64,000 nt of DNA from Chaetoceros tenuissimus (GCA_021927905.1 BLLK01000069.1:558001-622000); one strand, 5' to 3'; positions 40,901 to 50,706 are shown, counted from the stretch's first letter. Translations and numbers: made by a program. The notes: generated by a model from the letters alone, not told the origin.

Positions 40901-41535
40901 TAGAAAATACCATGATAGATGGAGATTGGTATGAAAACCCTGTTCGCGTGGTATTGGTAATGATAACAGTGGGCTTCGGTGTAGCTTCATTCATCCACTA
41001 TACAATTGCATTTACATTGATTCGTCTTGCAAAGGCTGATTCAGATGAGATGAGAAAGACGAAGAAAGAAAAGAATGGTTACATTGTGCGTCCTTCTTCT
41101 CTCTTCGTGTTTACAACCTTTTTACAAATATTGGGTTTGATCACTTTCGTTGTTACTCTAATCATGGCTTCTATTGATGAACCAATTAATCCTAGGTTCG
41201 TTCTCTTTTTGATTTTTTGGCACTCAGTTACATGGTGGCTTTTAATGCTCGAACATGAGCCTTCACTGAAACGTACATCATTATGTCATGCATGCTTTGA
41301 TTATAATGAAACTGACAACATGAAGTACAAGATGATTGGTGTCGAGCACGATATAGAGAGTCAAGAAACTCTCACTTACGACCCCATTGGACAGGAACCT
41401 AGTCAGGATCTTACAGAAAATAGCAGCAATGATAGCAGTACTCAGGATCTGAATACAGTAGATACTATCGAGGCGAATAGAATTACGTCAAAGACAACTT
41501 ATGAGCCTCCAGTGCTCGGAAGCAATGAAGAGTAG
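37918..41535 (+). CDS. Triplicated membrane protein, about 24 TM segments
   Basis: A single open frame of 1205 aa from ATG 37918; the ATG shared with the sister gene is 37957. After a Ser-rich N-terminus come three head-to-tail copies of the same 341-residue, 8-TM unit (residues 121-461, 462-802 and 803 to about 1140), then one acidic tail (EHDIESQETLTYDPIGQEP). Unit starts are at 38278, 39301 and 40324, an exact 1023-bp (341-codon) period. The units are nearly identical in DNA, so the expansion is very recent. They differ at scattered codons, e.g. IVLVY versus IILVY, MYSVLLS versus MYSALLS, and DIWKE versus DILKE. An even number of helices per unit keeps topology the same, so the fused protein could fold as three equivalent domains. 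Function unknown. Confidence 0.8.
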   Translation: MYSPTKLIEILDQMKTTRSTGASQILRSRTRNISSQPLSTTITEERNIDGSITRITTVRYSNGSEFSSKELLATSNEVLVPLEDTSSRQSSTPLMLSSCDINQGLTSSSPSTVYPERYSFLQVPSYRKSLQAFFAGIASIIAANILLACVTNHDHTEIGIVLVYLFSIFSLFCFTFAFLDMYSALLSFKYNQDKNSMNNYDSVNFGDIWKEVMAEGGSRMLGVSWLIFCLGFVTAATTLILGVFTNKAAIGFICLMTMWLSVAYALMCYQAESSRLGPKEKPSTTPDEYVDESIHSFFVALRNGILSVVFLVVENTMIDGDWYENPVRVVLVMMTVGFGVASFVHYTIAFTLIRLAKADSDEMRKTKKEKDGYIVRPSSLFVITTFLQILGLITFVVTLIMASIDEPINPRFVLFLIFWHSVTWWLLMLEHEPSLKRTSLCHACFDYVETDNMKYKMINVDLQVPSYRKSLQAFFAGIASIIAANILLACVTNHDHTEIGIVLVYLFSIFSLFCFTFAFLDMYSVLLSFKYNQDKNSMNNYDSVNFGDIWKEVMAEGASRMLGVSWLIFCLGFVTAATTLILGVFTNKAAIGFICLMTMWLSVAYALMCYQAESSRLGPKEKPSTTPDEYMDESIHSFFVALRNGILSVVFLVVENTMIDGDWYENPVRVVLVMMTVGFGVASFIHYTIAFTLIRLAKADSDEMRKTKKEKDGYIVRPSSLFVITTFLQILGLITFVVTLIMASIDEPINPRFVLFLIFWHSVTWWLLMLEHEPSLKRTSLCHACFDYVETDNMKYKMINVDLQVPSYRKSLQAFFAGIASIIAANILLACVTNHDHTEIGIILVYLFSIFSLFCFTFAFLDMYSALLSFKYNQDKNSMNNYDSVNFGDILKEVMAEGGSRMLGVSWLIFCLGFVTAATTLILGVFTNKAAIGFICLMTMWLSVAYALMCYQAESSRLGPKEKPSTTPDEYVDESIHSFFVALRNGILSVLFLVVENTMIDGDWYENPVRVVLVMITVGFGVASFIHYTIAFTLIRLAKADSDEMRKTKKEKNGYIVRPSSLFVFTTFLQILGLITFVVTLIMASIDEPINPRFVLFLIFWHSVTWWLLMLEHEPSLKRTSLCHACFDYNETDNMKYKMIGVEHDIESQETLTYDPIGQEPSQDLTENSSNDSSTQDLNTVDTIEANRITSKTTYEPPVLGSNEE
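38278..41346 (+). repeat. Three in-frame 1023-bp tandem units
   Basis: Units start with CTCCAAGTTCCGAGTTATCG at 38278, 39301 and 40324. Junctions read YKMINVD-LQVPSYRK at both internal boundaries. The third unit ends in the original YKMIGVEHD context. Confidence 0.92.
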
Positions 41536-41900
41536 CGTATAGATCCAGATGAAGGTATTCAATGCCAACTCATAAGGATCTGTTGCTGATGAGTTCAATG
41601 ATAATGCTCAAGACAATGAAGAAGTTGGTGAAGTGGCGAGGACTTGATTGCATGGTGTGTGTAATATGTTTTAAATCCGTATTGTATAATCAAAACATTT
41701 TCGTGTATATTCAAAAGTCCACGATGATGGCATACTATTACATTCTTTTGTACTCTACTTTTCATATCTTCCCACTTGTAGACTTGTAGTAGTCAGAAGA
41801 GGAAAGCCAAGTGTTACAGTTCTAGTGAAGGTCTGAAGACAATTGATATTACAAGAAAAAGACCACGAGATGATCAAGCATTCATGGTAAATACGACCTC

Positions 41901-42373
41901 GTCTTGCTTGCATCATCATTGTATCGCTATATTTACAATCTCGATAAACGAAGGAATGTGCTGCCCATACACGGTCTCTGGATAAAGTGCTGCTGAAACA
42001 AGATTAGTTCCTTCATTCTACGATTGCTCTTGTTCAGTAAAATACCTTAGCTATCTCCTAACCTTAATACAACCTATCGGAACCAGTCGTATATGCCATA
42101 CCTACTCATCTGCATTCATATGCATAAAAAGTTGGTCCTAGTCCTGCGAATATTTATTTGAATGAGCGGTCATTGTCGCATGCGACTTCATTGCCATAAT
42201 TACATGATGAATACATACAGTCAAAATGTCACAGGATAAAAAGCTCCCTAGTAATCGTACTTGAGCAATGACTTCTTCTCATTTTTCCAATCGTTTCAAA
42301 TTTGGTGGTTAATCCATCTATCTCATAATTTCCAACAGTATTTTATAAAATATCAATCAGCAACTTATCAGAA
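41901..42373. other. Intergenic, no gene seen
   Basis: Unique sequence after duplication copy B, up to the DUF1996 start. It must contain that gene's promoter. Nothing else stands out. Confidence 0.45.
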
Positions 42374-44394
42374 ATGAAAGTCACAATCTTCTCTACAGCA
42401 TTGAACCTTGGATTACTTAGTACAGTCTGGTTTGTTCCTTCTGCATCGCAACAAGTCGAGGATGGCAGTGGGAACATGGTAAAAATGTGTCTTTAAGTTT
42501 TTTCGTTCCTAAACCTTTCAAATATATAGACGCGACCCTCACTTGTTTCACTTCTTAGTTTTTATGACTCCCCATCTGGACATGCCCGAAGTGATCCAAT
42601 CATTACCACAACTGACTTGAGTGATCATGTCCATACTTTCTATGGCCCACTGAACTTCCACCCGGATACTTCTCATGTCAATTTGCGAAGCATTGGAAAT
42701 GCTTTCACTTCGTCCCCCTGGGTTGAAAATCAAAGTTTGTACTGGGTAAGGAAAATTTTTACAATTTGAACTAGGTAGATTTTCTATATTGTCTTTCTAA
42801 CAATTTCAAACTATCATACATTATAGCATCCCAGTATTTATGAGAAAACGAGAGGTACCTCGCCACCAACTTACACTCGTGTGAACCGTCTAAAGACAAG
42901 TCCATGTGAGTCCAGTATTTGTCAATTTCTTTTCCATATGATATTTGAAAAAAGTGCATCTAATACCTTATCCTTCTTCCTACAGATTATCGCTGGGATA
43001 ATAGTGTGAAGGATGTGAATGGTGAAACAACGCAGGCCTTCCCTGACGACTTTAGAATGATTGCTTATTCCAATGAACCAAATGCGAACAAAGGAGGTGA
43101 AACTGGTGGGAACATATTCACCGAATGTTGCAAAGAAAATGAAGAAGATTGTTCTGTCATCTCTGGACGACTTGAATTCCCAAAGAGAAATTGTAGCTTG
43201 TAAGTTCCTTTGTATATCTGGCATCATATCATTTAGTTGTGTGCTCATTTCATTCCCTTTTCAAAGCCTCGGATTAGCATTTGCAATGCCAACCTGCTTT
43301 AACGGAAATTCTGATAGTGAGAATCATAGAGCACATGTAGCATACACTTTGAATGGAGAAGTTGCAGGTGAGTATTACTTTACTTCAGATTGGGGCGTTA
43401 TAAGTAAGTTTTCACTCTAACACTTCTATCGTCGAATAGGACCATGTCCTACTTCTCATCCAAAGAGACTGCCACAAGTCCAACTATTTTTGAGAATTCC
43501 TCAATATAGAGGGGCTGAGGTAGATTACGTTCTAGCTGATGAAAGTTCTGTATTTCATGTTGATTTCATGAATGGTTGGCAAAAGCAAAATGGCGTTTCC
43601 GTTTTGCAAAATATAATCAATAATTGCCCTATTGAGGCCCAAGGAGATGCATCCTACAATCCGCCTTGCACTTGTACCTCGTTTCTGACTGCGAATACAG
43701 AGAGAACTGGCGCTATGTGTGATAGTGATGTAAGAGCTCTGATTGCAGACGAGGCAACTGATGTTGTTAATAAGCTACCAAGAAAGAGTAACTCCAACAC
43801 TCCAGTCATTACGAAATCTTGGAGCACAGATCCAACGCTCACCTGTACACCAACTGTTCCGGATTTTGAAAACCCAGATAAAGATAATCCAAATGAAGAC
43901 GAGGAAGAAGAACCATGTGAGGATTGCGAGGAGGAGCCAGAGGAGGAGGAGGAAGAAGAAGAACCATGTGAGGATTGCGAGGAGGAGCCAGAGGATGGAC
44001 CAGATGAGGAGGAGGAAGAAGAACCATGTGAGGATTGCGAGGAGGAACCAGAGGATGGACCAGATGATGAGGAGGAAGATGTGCCAGAAAATCCATCATG
44101 CCTTGATTCTGATAGAAAATTCCTATTCAATGCACAAAACAAGCATTGCAAATGGGTGGGGAAAAAGTGGATAGTCGTTGTTCCAATACTACAGATGACG
44201 GGCAGACTATTTCATCTTTGTGCCCTTTGGCATGCAAATCGATCACTGGTTGTGCGCCATCTGATAACACCTCAACGTTCCTTCATCCAAAAAATGGCAC
44301 AGCGAAAAATTGCGCATGGGCTAATTCTGCGAAGAAATGCAAAAGATTCTGGGTAGTTGCAAATTGTCCAGAATTCTGCGCTCCTTACGTTTGA
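42374..44394 (+). CDS. Secreted DUF1996 protein with acidic CEDC repeats and Cys-rich tail (six exons, one frame break)
   Basis: Exons 42374-42478, 42530-42745, 42827-42905, 42986-43199, 43267-43367 and 43440-44394, all GT-AG. A signal peptide (MKVTIFSTALNLGLLSTVWF, cleaved near SAS-QQ) is followed by a DUF1996 domain: RSDPIITTTDLSDHVHTFYG, SPYYRWDNSVKD, QAFPDDFRMIA, MPTCFNGNSDSENHRAHVAY, GPCPTSHPKRLPQV and FHVDFMNGWQ. Next are three PCEDCEEEPE acidic repeats, then a Cys-rich C-terminal domain (SLCPLACKSITGC, FWVVANCPEFC). The spliced length is 1670 nt, one short of a multiple of three. The two halves of the Cys-rich domain sit in different frames, meeting in GGGGAAAAAG at about 44158-44167. 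A homopolymer sequencing error or a recent one-base loss are both possible. DUF1996 function is unknown; the protein is probably extracellular or in the cell wall. Confidence 0.75.
43897..44080 (+). repeat. Acidic CEDC coding minisatellite
   Basis: Three copies of a GAA/GAG-rich unit encode EEEPCEDCEEEPE, spaced 51 and 60 bp apart (AACCATGTGA at 43911, 43962 and 44022). They encode C-x-x-C pairs in a poly-Glu context. Confidence 0.8.
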
Positions 44395-44737
44395 GTAGTA
44401 ATGAGAACTTAAGAAAAGGCATCTCTTAATCACACTTAGAAATTACATTATAAGAATTTACAATTAACATGACTATCAGCTGTATGGAAGCTTTTCATAC
44501 CTATACCAAAGTATCGCCACTACAAAGTGAAGCAAAGAAATTCATTATTCGTTTCGAAAGAAGACCATCATGAATAGCAAATAGTGAACAATTGTATCGA
44601 TCAATTTCAACCATGTATGATTTCTCCGAATGCTTTTAAATATAATTACAAACAGTGAGTGTACTTTATGAGGACTAATGTTATACAATTAGAATATCTA
44701 TCAATAGAATCCAAGACAACTATCAAATGTCTGTATT
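44395..44737. other. Convergent intergenic region
   Basis: Spacer of 343 bp between the stops of the DUF1996 gene and ST13. AT-rich, with no ORF of note. Only 3' UTRs are expected. Confidence 0.5.
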
Positions 44738-46171
44738 TTACTCTAGATCTGGAAGATCATCTAAATCTGGCATGTCGTCATCATCATCATCGTCATCATC
44801 TGCTCCGCCAAATGGAGATCCACCCATACCTCCCATTCCTGGCATTCCACCCATTCCTGGCATACCGCCCATAGCTCCACCTCCTAGCTTGCCCATGAGT
44901 TTTGAAAGAACAGGACTATTCATTCCCAAGTCGTGCCGAAATGAGTGAATTTTATTTTTGATGAAATCATGTAATGTAAGAAAACAATACTCGTACTTAC
45001 CCAACATCAGGGTCGTTCATGTATCCCATTAGCTTGCCCATATCAGGCGTACCCCCGCTCATCATGCCTTGCAATGCAGCCTAAAGTCAATGAAGAGCAA
45101 GTGAGAGTTGTACTCTACAAGGAAATTACAACACAGCATAGATATACTCACCATTACCTTTGGATTCTGCATAGCAGCAACCATTTCAGGATCAGACATG
45201 ATATCATTCATCATACCACCCATACCTGGAGGCATTCCAGGCATTCCTCCTCCCATACCAGGCATTCCTCCTCCCATTCCTGGCATACCTCCAAACCCAC
45301 CAGCTCCAGCTGCACCTGCCGCACTACGTGCCTTTGCCGCCTTTTCTGCCTCCTCCTTTTCTTTTCTAGCTTCTTCTTGTGCTTTTCTAATTTCCGCAGC
45401 CTTTTTCTTGAGTTTTTCTTCCTCCTGTAATAGAAATCATGAGAAATGAAACACATTGCAGTATTCAATAGTTCAATACACACTTTCAAAAACTCACCTC
45501 CAACTTCTTCTTGACGACATCAGCTTCAATTTCCTTCATTTTCTCAGTAACAAACTTTAGATCTTCTGCAGCAACATCATCATAATCAATCTGTTGACTA
45601 GCAGCTAAATCCTTTCTAGACTTTTCATACTCCCCAAGTTCCTTCAAAGATCTTCCCCTAATCCTCAAAGCCTTTGCAGAATCTGGATTCTTCTCCAAAG
45701 CCAAATCACAATCATGTACAGCATCCTGATATCTCTCGAGACGATAAAGTGCATCTGCTCTATTGGCCAATAACAAAGCTGATGGTGGAGCGGAAGTAAT
45801 TGCTAGATTGTACTTTTCCAAAGCGGATGCGTAATCTCCTGCAGATTTCAAATCGCTCGCTTCCATTTTATACTGTGTAGCTTTGTCATAGTCTTGGCCA
45901 TTGGTGTATTGTGGCAAGTCGTCATTTGAGCTTGGTGTAGATTCTTGTTGCTGTACGGGTTCTTCCACTGGTTCTCCCTTGAGTGTTGCAATGTAATCCT
46001 TGATTGTTTCTAATGAGTGAAGGACGAGAGCATTAGTAATATTGGAGCGAGATTCTTCATATTGACATTTTTTTAGATGCAAGTCATTTCAAATCAAAAT
46101 GGAACGAACTTACTCTGATCTTCGGCACCAAGCTTGCCGATGGCATCTAGTACGTTTTGAGGTGTCGACAT
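44738..46171 (-). CDS. ST13: HSC70-interacting protein (Hip/ST13), five exons
   Basis: Exons 46171-46114, 46009-45498, 45424-45152, 45080-45001 and 44915-44738; every junction is GT-AG and the spliced frame is 366 aa. Domains in order: short N-terminal dimerisation-like helix region ([29 protein letters not shown]), three TPR units ([60 protein letters not shown]), a charged helix rich in K/E, GGMP-type repeats, and a C-terminal STI1/DP-like domain ([30 protein letters not shown]). A second GGMP run and a poly-Asp end follow. This is the full Hip layout. Hip stabilises ADP-bound Hsp70 and slows substrate release in the cytosol. The many short introns contrast with the mostly single-exon neighbours. 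Confidence 0.88.
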
Positions 46172-46543
46172 GTTTGAACTATTACGTTTCGCAATGAATG
46201 AATGGATTGTATCTTTGATAGTTTCAGTGTAATTCTATGCAATCTTTGTTCCATTTTTCTTTTGGCTTCGACGCTCGACCATTACGTTTAATGGCAAGGG
46301 ACTAGCCACGGCACGCTCGTGAAGATCATCTTGGACCAGTAGTGCACCGATGCGAGCAAAACGATTGAACCGAACTTTGATTTCACACGTGATGCTTCTT
46401 TTACACAACATATGTTCATTCTTTAGTAGATGCAAATCTTTTACAATTGATCGAGATTACTGCTTTCACTCTTAGCACAAATATCTTCTCGGCCAAAAAC
46501 TAAAAGGACTTGAAAATTCATGAGATTGTAAAGAAAGCAAGCT
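46172..46543. other. Divergent promoter region
   Basis: Spacer of 372 bp between the ST13 and kinase-like start codons. A 66-codon minus-strand frame (46235-46435) has no features and is ignored. Confidence 0.45.
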
Positions 46544-47986
46544 ATGAGTAACGCAACAAATTACCAACACTCAGACTATCCCAATCCTTCACCTATAAAA
46601 TGGGAAGAATTTGATCATCCAGAAGATGAACTAAAAACTTGCTCATCGTATGCAGCTACAATCACTTTTGAAAATGGACAAACATATCATGGAGAACGAA
46701 TCATTCATGTAGACGCTATCCGAAATAATTTACAATCGCACTATGGTTACTGGCTTCAAAGGTCCTTGTTCGAAATTGAATACGGGGCACTGTGGCAAGC
46801 ACAAAGGTTGGAATGTATCATATCATCACCGGATCAAGCGCCAATATGGAGACCTGTTGGTCCTTCATTACGAATAAAAGTGATGGAATTGATACGATTG
46901 GCGGAAGAAGGTGAATCGCAATTTCGGCCTTCGAGGGAATTATCTGCACTGGCTCATATACAAAAGAACTTAACTACTGCCAATAGTCAAGATGGTTTGC
47001 AGAATTCTCTAGAGCAGAAGATAGTTACTCATATTGAAGCTTTATGTGATGATTGGCTCAAGTATTATGTATTTCCTGAATTTCAAAATGACTTTTTGGG
47101 TATGGATGTGGCTCATTTTCGGTTCAATGAGGATGTTGCGAGGAATGTAGTGAGGCAACTCATTACAGCGGTGGAAAGTATGCAAAGGTTTGGAGTCTCA
47201 CATCGGGATGTTTGTTTGGATAATATTGTCAATATTTATGGACAAAGTGTTGCTTTGACGGACTTTTTGCAGTCCATCAAGGTTCCTTATGAGAATGGAA
47301 GAAGATGTCTTATTCATTACGATGGGAGATCTGGACATGTAAGTGAAACATTGGGTTCTATTATTCTTATTTGGTTTGCAATGATTTCGTTCTCATATTC
47401 TTTATGTACGTTTATTATTGATTAGCCAATATATTGTGCACCGGAGATTGCAGCTGGTGACGAAAACTCTTCGTATGATGGGCATGCCGTAGATGTTTGG
47501 TCACTGGGTGTATTAATATTTGTACTTGTGGCCGGAATACCGCCATGGCAGTTTGCACATGATCATCATGATAGAGCTTTTTACCATATATCTAGAGGAA
47601 GTCTTGCAGAAGTGATTGCAAATTCTCGTTTCGAAATGTCATCGGTTTTGGTAGATTTACTACAAAACATGTTTCATCGAGATCCGAGACAAAGGTTGAG
47701 TTTGCAACAAGTAAAAAGTCATCCATGGATTGAATTTAGTTTAGAGTTGGACCCGTTGGAAGTTTTTGAAGAAATTGCTGGTGTAGATGGTTCCCTTCGG
47801 CTTGGTGATTCTATGGAACTTATTGGGCAAGATGAAATAAACGAAGCATCGCTTAGATTGGGCGATTCCATCGACATGCTTCAAGAAGCCCTCGACTTGG
47901 ATCTCGAGAGCTCTTTGAATATCGTACAAGGAGGTTTTGATAGTTTAGAGTTGATAGAAGGGATAGCCATGGATGAAAATATATGA
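46544..47986 (+). CDS. Divergent protein-kinase-like protein (possible pseudokinase), two exons
   Basis: Exons 46544-47338 and 47426-47986, with an 87-bp GT-AG intron; spliced length 451 aa. The C-lobe is clearly kinase: VVRQLITAVESMQRFGVSHR, then HRDVCLDN (220-227; catalytic-loop H-R-D and N present), then LTDFLQ (Asp240-Phe241-Leu242) where DFG is expected, then PIYCAPEIAAGDENSSYDGH (APE), DVWSLGVLIFVLVAGIPPW, and RDPRQRLSLQQVKSHPWIE. I find no convincing glycine-rich loop or VAIK lysine in the N-terminal 150 residues. The C-terminal ~80 residues repeat a SLRLGDSxxx-like phrase (GSLRLGDSMELI, ASLRLGDSIDML, FDSLELIEG). The Gly loss in DFG and degenerate N-lobe suggest weak or no catalysis, or an atypical enzyme. 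Confidence 0.75.
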
Positions 47987-48137
47987 GAATTTTTGTAATA
48001 GAGAATGTAAACATTAGAACTAATATTTGGGTATTGTACTTGTAGCAGCAGGCATTAAATGTTTACTTTTGGTTAATGATACCAAATATTATTATCACGA
48101 AACTTATTGAATAATTTTTTCCCCATCAGACAATTAA

Positions 48138-48920
48138 TTAACCAAGCCCAAAATCACAATCAAGACGAAAATCACAATCAAATAGAAGACAATCGTATAG
48201 ACATCTACATATTTCACCAACACATTCAAAGAGATCTCCTTTCGTATCATCATCAAGATTACTAGAGTAATGGAACTCTCTATTTCGGGAAGATCCACTT
48301 CTACAAAGCCACTTTTTTCGTGACTTTTGTTTTGATTTCAATATCGTTCTGTTTGACTGTGGTTTGGGTATGCTTAGTTTTCTACATTCTGTTTTATAGT
48401 AGATTGGTTTCAGATACCTCACTTTCTTCTTAGGGAAAAGTCTTTTCACCAGACTTTTACTGCAGAAAATGGCAATAGTATTCTCATCTCTTGTTGAAAG
48501 CTCGTCATGAATCATTCTTAGAGCTATCGCTCCATGATATAAGTTATATGGAATGTAGTTGTAAGATGATTGGCAGCGACTGCAGTCCATAGCATTCAAG
48601 CACGAATTAGCAAAGGAACCAAATTCTGTTAATTGTTGTAAATATTTAGTATCGATAGGTTTTCTTGATACACTCAGATTAGGATGTATGATGAAAGATG
48701 TATGTCTCCCTGTCTCAAGCTTATCTTTTCTAATTTGTCCCAGTGAAAGGGCGCTCATCATAGCAGCATCTAAGCTGGTGAAAACTAGTTCAATTTGATA
48801 ACCAGCAGTATCCTTCACAAGTTTGTCATGTAACTTTTGCGCATCCTTGCTTTGATTATTTATTCCAAGTGAACTTTTGGAATAAGTTTTACATGGTACA
48901 AAGACAATGTTTTTCACCAT
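48138..48920 (-). CDS. Unknown protein with cysteine-rich C-terminus
   Basis: Single exon, 260 aa, ATG at 48920. It begins with a strand-like MVKNIVFVPCKTYSKSS and a later IELVFTSLDAAMMSALSLGQ, vaguely like a Rossmann or phosphatase-type alpha/beta fold, but no catalytic motif is convincing. Two C-x-x-C pairs (CSRC, then CRCLYDC near the end) and a basic linker (SKQKSRKKWLCRSGSSRN) are the only notable marks. The final residues repeat LFDCDFRLDCDFGLG. The family is not recognised. It is divergent from the tiny two-exon gene at 49268 across a promoter with an E2F-like site. Confidence 0.5.
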   Translation of the reverse strand: MVKNIVFVPCKTYSKSSLGINNQSKDAQKLHDKLVKDTAGYQIELVFTSLDAAMMSALSLGQIRKDKLETGRHTSFIIHPNLSVSRKPIDTKYLQQLTEFGSFANSCLNAMDCSRCQSSYNYIPYNLYHGAIALRMIHDELSTRDENTIAIFCSKSLVKRLFPKKKVRYLKPIYYKTECRKLSIPKPQSNRTILKSKQKSRKKWLCRSGSSRNREFHYSSNLDDDTKGDLFECVGEICRCLYDCLLFDCDFRLDCDFGLG

Positions 48921-49267
48921 GCTTCACTAGCTACCTGGAAAATGAAAACCCTTGTGGCTTTTCTATTGCAGACTCAAATTTATGAGAAGAGTAGGCGATT
49001 AGTTTGAAATGGACCCAACAAAGCATGGAATGCTTTCTATTCCATAGGAACAATCAATTGTTCTAGAAAACAATGACAAAGTTAAATTTTGGCGGGAATC
49101 ACTGACGCTTTGTTCCTTCCCTTCTCTTTCCTATCGTTTTTCTTTTCGATAGAAAGCGGAAAACAAAAAATGCAAAATGCAGGCTCTAGAATGAATAGCT
49201 AATAGTTGTAAGTATTTCCGTTTCAATTGGAACTATAAATACAATTCCCTTCATCGCATTTCTAAAT
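48921..49267. other. Divergent promoter region
   Basis: Spacer of 347 bp containing the E2F-like site at 49085. The rest is AT-rich, with no ORF of note. Confidence 0.45.
49085..49100. promoter_or_regulatory. E2F-like site
   Basis: AATTTTGGCGGGAATC contains TTTGGCGGGAA, a textbook E2F/DP consensus. It lies 168 bp upstream of the small two-exon gene and 165 bp upstream of the unknown gene at 48920. Motif evidence only. Confidence 0.45.
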
Positions 49268-49564
49268 ATGGAGCTCCCAGTACCAGATCAGCTACAAGTG
49301 CAGCTTGGAAAGTGTAAAACAGTAAGAGATGAGGACTACCACAAGTCCAGATCGAAGACTGCACAGGTGAGACTTTGCAATTAATGTGCTTGTCGACTGT
49401 TCCATGTGTTCTTATTTAATGGCTGTCTATTCATGGACCTAACTGGTGACAATCAATAAACATAACTATGATTTTTCTATTCCAATCTAATGTTTTTTTT
49501 GTATCTCTAGGAAATCAAAGCTTCAAAAGCAAAGTTGCCTCCACTTCCAACCGCAAGCAAATAA
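49268..49564 (+). CDS. Very small two-exon protein (50 aa), unknown
   Basis: Exon 1 is 49268-49366 (MELPVPDQLQVQLGKC, then a basic SRSKTAQ). The intron 49367-49510 (144 bp) has a GTGAGA donor and a T-rich tract before CTCTAG. Exon 2 is 49511-49564 (EIKASKAKLPPLPTASK, stop). The frame stays open across clean splice sites and there is a matching E2F-like site upstream, which is why I list it. The product is basic and Pro/Lys/Ser-rich, with no recognised domain. It could be a small cell-cycle-regulated protein or chance; transcription evidence is needed to decide. Confidence 0.4.
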
Positions 49565-49872
49565 ATTACATTTTGAATACTGAAGAAATATCGTGAAATT
49601 TTGACTGAAACTATGACTTGACAAAGAATAATACAGAAAAGAATAAGTGAAATGTGGATTTAGATGATCGAGCCATTTTAATTCTTGTGTGGATTCGGTC
49701 ATTACTTCGGTGTATTTTCCGTATTCCATAAAGTAGAGGTTATAGTTATGTAATTTTCGAATCCCCGTTTATCCTGCATCGTGAAATGTCCGTACAGATG
49801 TACTGATACACAATATTAAATATGATTGCCACATATGTTTCTATTCAAAGGAGACCTATAGCAGTGGTAGTG
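49565..49872. other. Convergent intergenic region
   Basis: Spacer of 308 bp between the small gene and the PsbP-like stop. AT-rich, no gene seen. Confidence 0.45.
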
Positions 49873-50706
49873 TTATCTTCTCAAACTTGATTTTGGTGCT
49901 TCCACCACTTCAAAAGAGTCCGAGATTTTCTTCAATAAATTCTCTTGACTCTTGAATCTCCCTAAAGTTGTACCAGTAACCAACATGTAGACACTTTCAC
50001 CAATCACTTTACATGAGACATAATATTTACGATCACTTTCTCGCATAGCTGGAGTAAGCGTGGTAAAGCTCAATAGGTATAAATCTCTCTTGCCGTTGTT
50101 ATCAACCTTTGATACTTTCACATCCGTTGGCTGCCCATAGGCTCCAAATTTTCCAGTCTGTGCTAATATCGTATCAGTAAAAAAGGATTTCTTCAAAGTA
50201 GGAGCCTTTTCTCCTCCTTCAACATAATACGCCGGTTTACTCGCCACTTGTACAAATGATGCTTCTGCATTTGCTAAATCTCTACTTTCTATTCCTTGAG
50301 ATTTTAACATGGGCCAAGCAGCATAAAATGAAAGTAAAACATTTGTTCCATCGGGTCCAATAAGTTCTGTATTGTATGTTCCTGGGATTTGAATAGATGT
50401 ATCATTTGCTTCTTCCGATGCAAATACTACACCTGTTTGTGGTTTTGTTTTTCCGAGACCTCCTACACCACCCGTCTGACCAGCTAATGCCTGACTTGAT
50501 TCTGGATTATTCATTAGTAGCGTCAGTGACGCCAATGATGCTGCGATCTGTTTATTGAATTGCTTTCTCGATGTCACATGCACTGCTTCATCTGACGGAG
50601 TTTGATTCATAGGAGGAGAAATGCGATGAGGTTTCTGCACTTGAAAGCATTTTCCATTTTGAAAAGCTAGCGCCAAAGACAGTGCAGTTAAAGATGAAAC
50701 CTTCAT
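49873..50706 (-). CDS. PsbP-like thylakoid lumen protein
   Basis: Single exon, 277 aa from ATG 50706; an in-frame ATG at 50757 would add 17 residues that spoil the signal peptide. The targeting is tripartite: signal peptide (MKVSSLTALSLALAFQNGK) ending KCF-QVQK, plastid transit region, then a hydrophobic lumenal-type segment (AASLASLTLLMNNPE) ending QALA. The mature part has PsbP-family traits: GVGGLGKTKPQTGVVF, FYAAWPMLKSQGIESRDL, FTDTILAQTGKFGAYGQP, YLLSFTTLTPAMRESDRKYY and LGRFKSQENLLKKISDSFEV. PsbP-like proteins help assemble or stabilise photosystem II or NDH complexes on the lumenal side. Which subgroup this is cannot be told by eye. Confidence 0.75.
   Translation of the reverse strand: MKVSSLTALSLALAFQNGKCFQVQKPHRISPPMNQTPSDEAVHVTSRKQFNKQIAASLASLTLLMNNPESSQALAGQTGGVGGLGKTKPQTGVVFASEEANDTSIQIPGTYNTELIGPDGTNVLLSFYAAWPMLKSQGIESRDLANAEASFVQVASKPAYYVEGGEKAPTLKKSFFTDTILAQTGKFGAYGQPTDVKVSKVDNNGKRDLYLLSFTTLTPAMRESDRKYYVSCKVIGESVYMLVTGTTLGRFKSQENLLKKISDSFEVVEAPKSSLRR

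Larger units (their letters stand above)
37761..41900 (+). repeat. Segmental duplication, copy B, with internal triplication
   Basis: Homologous to 34040-36117 over its whole length, with two additional 1023-bp units inserted in tandem in the gene. Length fits: about 4140 minus 2046 leaves about 2094 bp. Confidence 0.85.

Noticed and set aside
43654-44151. 165-codon Ser/Gly-rich minus-strand frame
   Set aside because: Reverse of the acidic GAA/GAG repeats of the DUF1996 gene.
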